From the NCBI GenBank assembly GCA_943348955.1, contig CALQZE010000012.1, forward strand, positions 1 through 7,448: a DNA stretch of 7,448 bases. The letters are read 5' to 3'. Below are positions 5,863 through 7,448 of this stretch, one piece after another. The stretch is from Candidatus Uhrbacteria bacterium RIFOXYB12_FULL_58_10. Lineage in GTDB: Bacteria > Patescibacteriota > Patescibacteriia > UBA9934 > GWF2-40-263. Under the pieces are notes generated by a model. The model did no database searches and was not told the origin of the DNA. It saw only the letters and a list, made by a program, of their open reading frames with translations. Both the position numbers and the translations under genes were made by a program. The number at the start of each line of letters is the position of its first letter. The first letter of the stretch is position 1.

Positions 5863-7311
5863 CTAAAAGTTCTCGCTAAGACTACCGACCAAAACTCTGT
5901 TTGCAATCACATTGTAATCCGAAGCTGAATTTACAGGCTCTCCGATGACATAATTTTTGTAGAAGACATCTGAGATATCGTCAATTTGTTTGTTCCAATC
6001 AACTCCATAAAGCGCCGCAGCGATTTGCTCTGTTGCAACCGCGCGCAGCACACCACCCTTTGCGACAACATACACCGTCGGCGAAGTTTGAAACTTCACC
6101 ATTTTTACTCCGGGACGATACGTGACATTTTTTCCAAGCGTAAGTGAAGACAAAAATGTAGCACTTACTTCTTTCACTGTTGAGAAATCCGTAAACCAAG
6201 AAAAATAAACTTTATCGTTTGTAAACGCATGACGTTTACCGTCTGTTGCATAAAAATAGACAGCTTTGCAAGGATCATTCACATCTGCCAAAACTTCACA
6301 TTTCAATTTAATAAGAGAACTGACAGATGCTGTTCCTTCTGTAACCGGCGGAACAATTGGAGCTGGAACAGGAACCGGACTTGCTGAAAATTTGTAAATC
6401 AATGAAGAGACATCGTAATCCGTTCCAACAGCAAAGATGGAATCGGCATCTTTATAAACAACTCCGTAAAATGTATCGAGTGTATCCGCAAGAGATTTTA
6501 CATTCCACGTTTTTCCCGCATCGTCTGATGTAATCAAAATTTTATCACCGGCGATTGCAACATGATCTCCGAATGTATCAACTGCGTACAATGTTTGTAT
6601 TGTTACACCGTTGATTGCAATAGAATTCCACGTTGATCCACCGTCTATTGTTTGTAAAATCGTACCTTGTGTTCCAACAACCCATCCGTTTAATGCATCT
6701 TTAAATTTCACCGCACGCAATGTTTCTTTCGTAGCCATGGTGATTTTTGCGTAGGACAATCCACTCAACGTGAGATGAAAAATATCTCCGTTTACACCAA
6801 CGACCCATCCAGTCCCATCTCCCATGTCCTGCACACCGTAGAAATCATCCGTGACGCCAAGCGAAGAAGTGTTCCACGTATTTGTCGTTCCGTTACGAGT
6901 TAAAAATGTTCCTCCCGCACCAATCAAATATCCCGTCTGATTTTTTGATGAGATCGCATGTAAATTTTTGGTTACTCCAAAACTCATTTGAGTCCAAGTT
7001 TTTCCATGAGCTGAAGAGATTAATCCGATTCCACCTTCCCCAACAATAATCAAATCTCCATTTAATTGCTTTGTGATACCCGATAACCAAATAGAGGAAT
7101 TTGTGTTTGATGGAGACCATACAGATCCGCCATCTGAAGAAATAAGGACAGTTCCCTTATTCCCAATCGTAATCAAGTTAGTTCCATCGAGAATAATTGT
7201 ATGCAACGTTTGCGTGTCTCCACGCGAAACCAATGACCAATCTGCAGCGAGCGTTGGAATTGCAATCACACTCAGAATAAAAAGGCAAAAGGAAAGAAGA
7301 ATTTTTTTCAT
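5863..7311 (-). CDS. Exported Ycf48-like seven-bladed beta-propeller protein with C-terminal KRHAF/YRPG module
   Basis: 482 residues from the ATG at 7311. Residues 1-22 are a classic signal peptide (MKK start, hydrophobic core, cleavage near TLA-A). Residues about 30-309 hold seven repeats of about 40 residues with the pattern of Ycf48/BNR propellers: L-[HYR]-[AG]-[VI], then [VI]-G-x-x-G-x-[IL], then SxDxGxTW Asp-box-like turns (clearest near 59-65, 222-228 and 262-269; degenerate in blades 3, 4 and 7). A Pro-rich linker (310-325, PVPVPAPIVPP) leads to a module at about 333-482 that matches the C-terminus of the protease at 2151-3734 at about 60% identity by eye, including C338 and C348. In the Ycf48 family such propellers serve as assembly or binding scaffolds; a photosystem role is not implied here, and the function is unknown. 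A GTG at 7320 would add three residues, but it lies at or before the predicted transcript start and would precede the typical signal peptide, so I chose ATG. The gene is not overlapped by its neighbours and has its own promoter. Confidence 0.88.
   Translation of the reverse strand: MKKILLSFCLFILSVIAIPTLAADWSLVSRGDTQTLHTIILDGTNLITIGNKGTVLISSDGGSVWSPSNTNSSIWLSGITKQLNGDLIIVGEGGIGLISSAHGKTWTQMSFGVTKNLHAISSKNQTGYLIGAGGTFLTRNGTTNTWNTSSLGVTDDFYGVQDMGDGTGWVVGVNGDIFHLTLSGLSYAKITMATKETLRAVKFKDALNGWVVGTQGTILQTIDGGSTWNSIAINGVTIQTLYAVDTFGDHVAIAGDKILITSDDAGKTWNVKSLADTLDTFYGVVYKDADSIFAVGTDYDVSSLIYKFSASPVPVPAPIVPPVTEGTASVSSLIKLKCEVLADVNDPCKAVYFYATDGKRHAFTNDKVYFSWFTDFSTVKEVSATFLSSLTLGKNVTYRPGVKMVKFQTSPTVYVVAKGGVLRAVATEQIAAALYGVDWNKQIDDISDVFYKNYVIGEPVNSASDYNVIANRVLVGSLSENF
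5866..6315 (-). other. Region coding the shared C-terminal module, copy in the Ycf48-like protein
   Basis: Codes residues 333-482 of the Ycf48-like protein. It is colinear with the protease copy across the whole length, with the cysteine pair ten residues apart in both and both chains ending in Asn-Phe. The identical DNA stretches are at 6269-6285 and 6125-6140. Confidence 0.85.
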
Positions 7312-7320
7312 ATTATACAC

Positions 7321-7367
7321 AGTATACGATGTTTATCTTTTGGATGCCAATTTTATTTTTTTGTTTC
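7321..7367 (-). promoter_or_regulatory. Probable sigma-70-type promoter of the Ycf48-like gene (leaderless)
   Basis: On the minus strand TTGGCA (7345-7350) lies 18 bp before TATACT (7321-7326). An A-rich tract (7351-7367) precedes the -35 like an UP element. The expected transcript start at about 7314-7315 leaves only about 3-4 nt before the ATG at 7311. There is no Shine-Dalgarno site. A second TATAAT at 7312-7317 abuts the ATG and is too close to serve as the -10. Confidence 0.6.
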
Positions 7368-7392
7368 TAGCTATTCATGCAACGAAGTTATT

Positions 7393-7427
7393 AAAAACAA
7401 AACATCCGCCACGAATGGCGGATGTTT
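7393..7427 (-). terminator. Intrinsic (Rho-independent) terminator of a gene beyond the right edge
   Basis: A perfect 12-bp inverted repeat (arms 7400-7411 and 7416-7427) encloses a 4-nt loop that reads TTCG on the minus strand. On that strand the stem is followed by TGTTTTT (7393-7399), extended by the T end of the stem. On the plus strand no T-run follows, so it acts on minus-strand transcription. It probably ends an upstream gene and insulates the Ycf48-like gene from readthrough. Confidence 0.85.
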
Positions 7428-7448
7428 GCTCCTCAGGATCCCAATCTC

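Noticed and set aside
5863..7311. Photosystem II assembly role for the Ycf48-like protein.
   Set aside because: The match is to the repeat fold only; the context is secreted proteases and the protein has an unrelated C-terminal module.
7312..7317. TATAAT next to the ATG of the Ycf48-like gene as the -10.
   Set aside because: It lies directly before the ATG, so transcription would begin inside the coding sequence; TATACT at 7321-7326 with TTGGCA 18 bp away fits better.
7312..7320. GTG start at 7320 adding three residues to the Ycf48-like protein.
   Set aside because: The predicted -10 (7321-7326) puts the transcript start after this codon, and the ATG at 7311 opens a typical MKK signal peptide.
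1..7448. CRISPR array, tRNA, transposon ends, or genetic code with reassigned TGA.
   Set aside because: No spaced direct repeats, cloverleaf or transposase seen; TGA is used as a true stop within the ATGA overlap at 1086-1089.

Overview
The window holds six genes, all on the minus strand, and is almost fully coding. It is moderately AT-rich and uses the standard bacterial code: TGA is a real stop in the epimerase gene, so this is not a TGA=Gly lineage. I see no rRNA, tRNA, transposase, phage gene or CRISPR array. The best guess for the source is a Candidate Phyla Radiation (Patescibacteria) genome, perhaps Uhrbacteria- or Magasanikbacteria-like. This is inferred from the exported FG-GAP-type propeller, a surface module of the KRHAF/YRPG type, the GT2-DUF2304 pair, the very short intergenic spacers, and the lack of Shine-Dalgarno sites. 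No marker gene is present to confirm it.

Transcription runs from right to left. At the right edge (7393-7427) a strong intrinsic terminator closes a gene outside the window. Next come three exported proteins. (1) A Ycf48-like seven-bladed propeller protein (7311-5863) carries a C-terminal module of about 150 residues. (2) A subtilisin-family (S8) protease (5803-3752) carries a C-terminal FG-GAP-like propeller. (3) A second S8 protease (3734-2151) carries the same C-terminal module as protein 1. The three look assembled from a shared kit: protease + propeller, propeller + module, protease + module. All have signal peptides, and the module and both protease domains hold conserved cysteine pairs, which fits folding outside the cytoplasm.

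The left part (2102-87) is a tight three-gene operon for surface glycan or glycolipid work: an extended-SDR nucleotide-sugar enzyme of the UDP-glucuronate decarboxylase/epimerase type with altered active-site residues, a DPM1-like GT2 glycosyltransferase (ATGA overlap), and a DUF2304 membrane protein (1-nt gap).

Three probable promoters (before 7311, 5803 and 2102) place the predicted transcript start only about 2-5 nt from the start codon, and none of these genes has a Shine-Dalgarno site, so they are probably leaderless. The least described item is the C-terminal module shared by the protease and the Ycf48-like protein. I found no sign of a defence system, mobile element or wholly new multi-gene machine.
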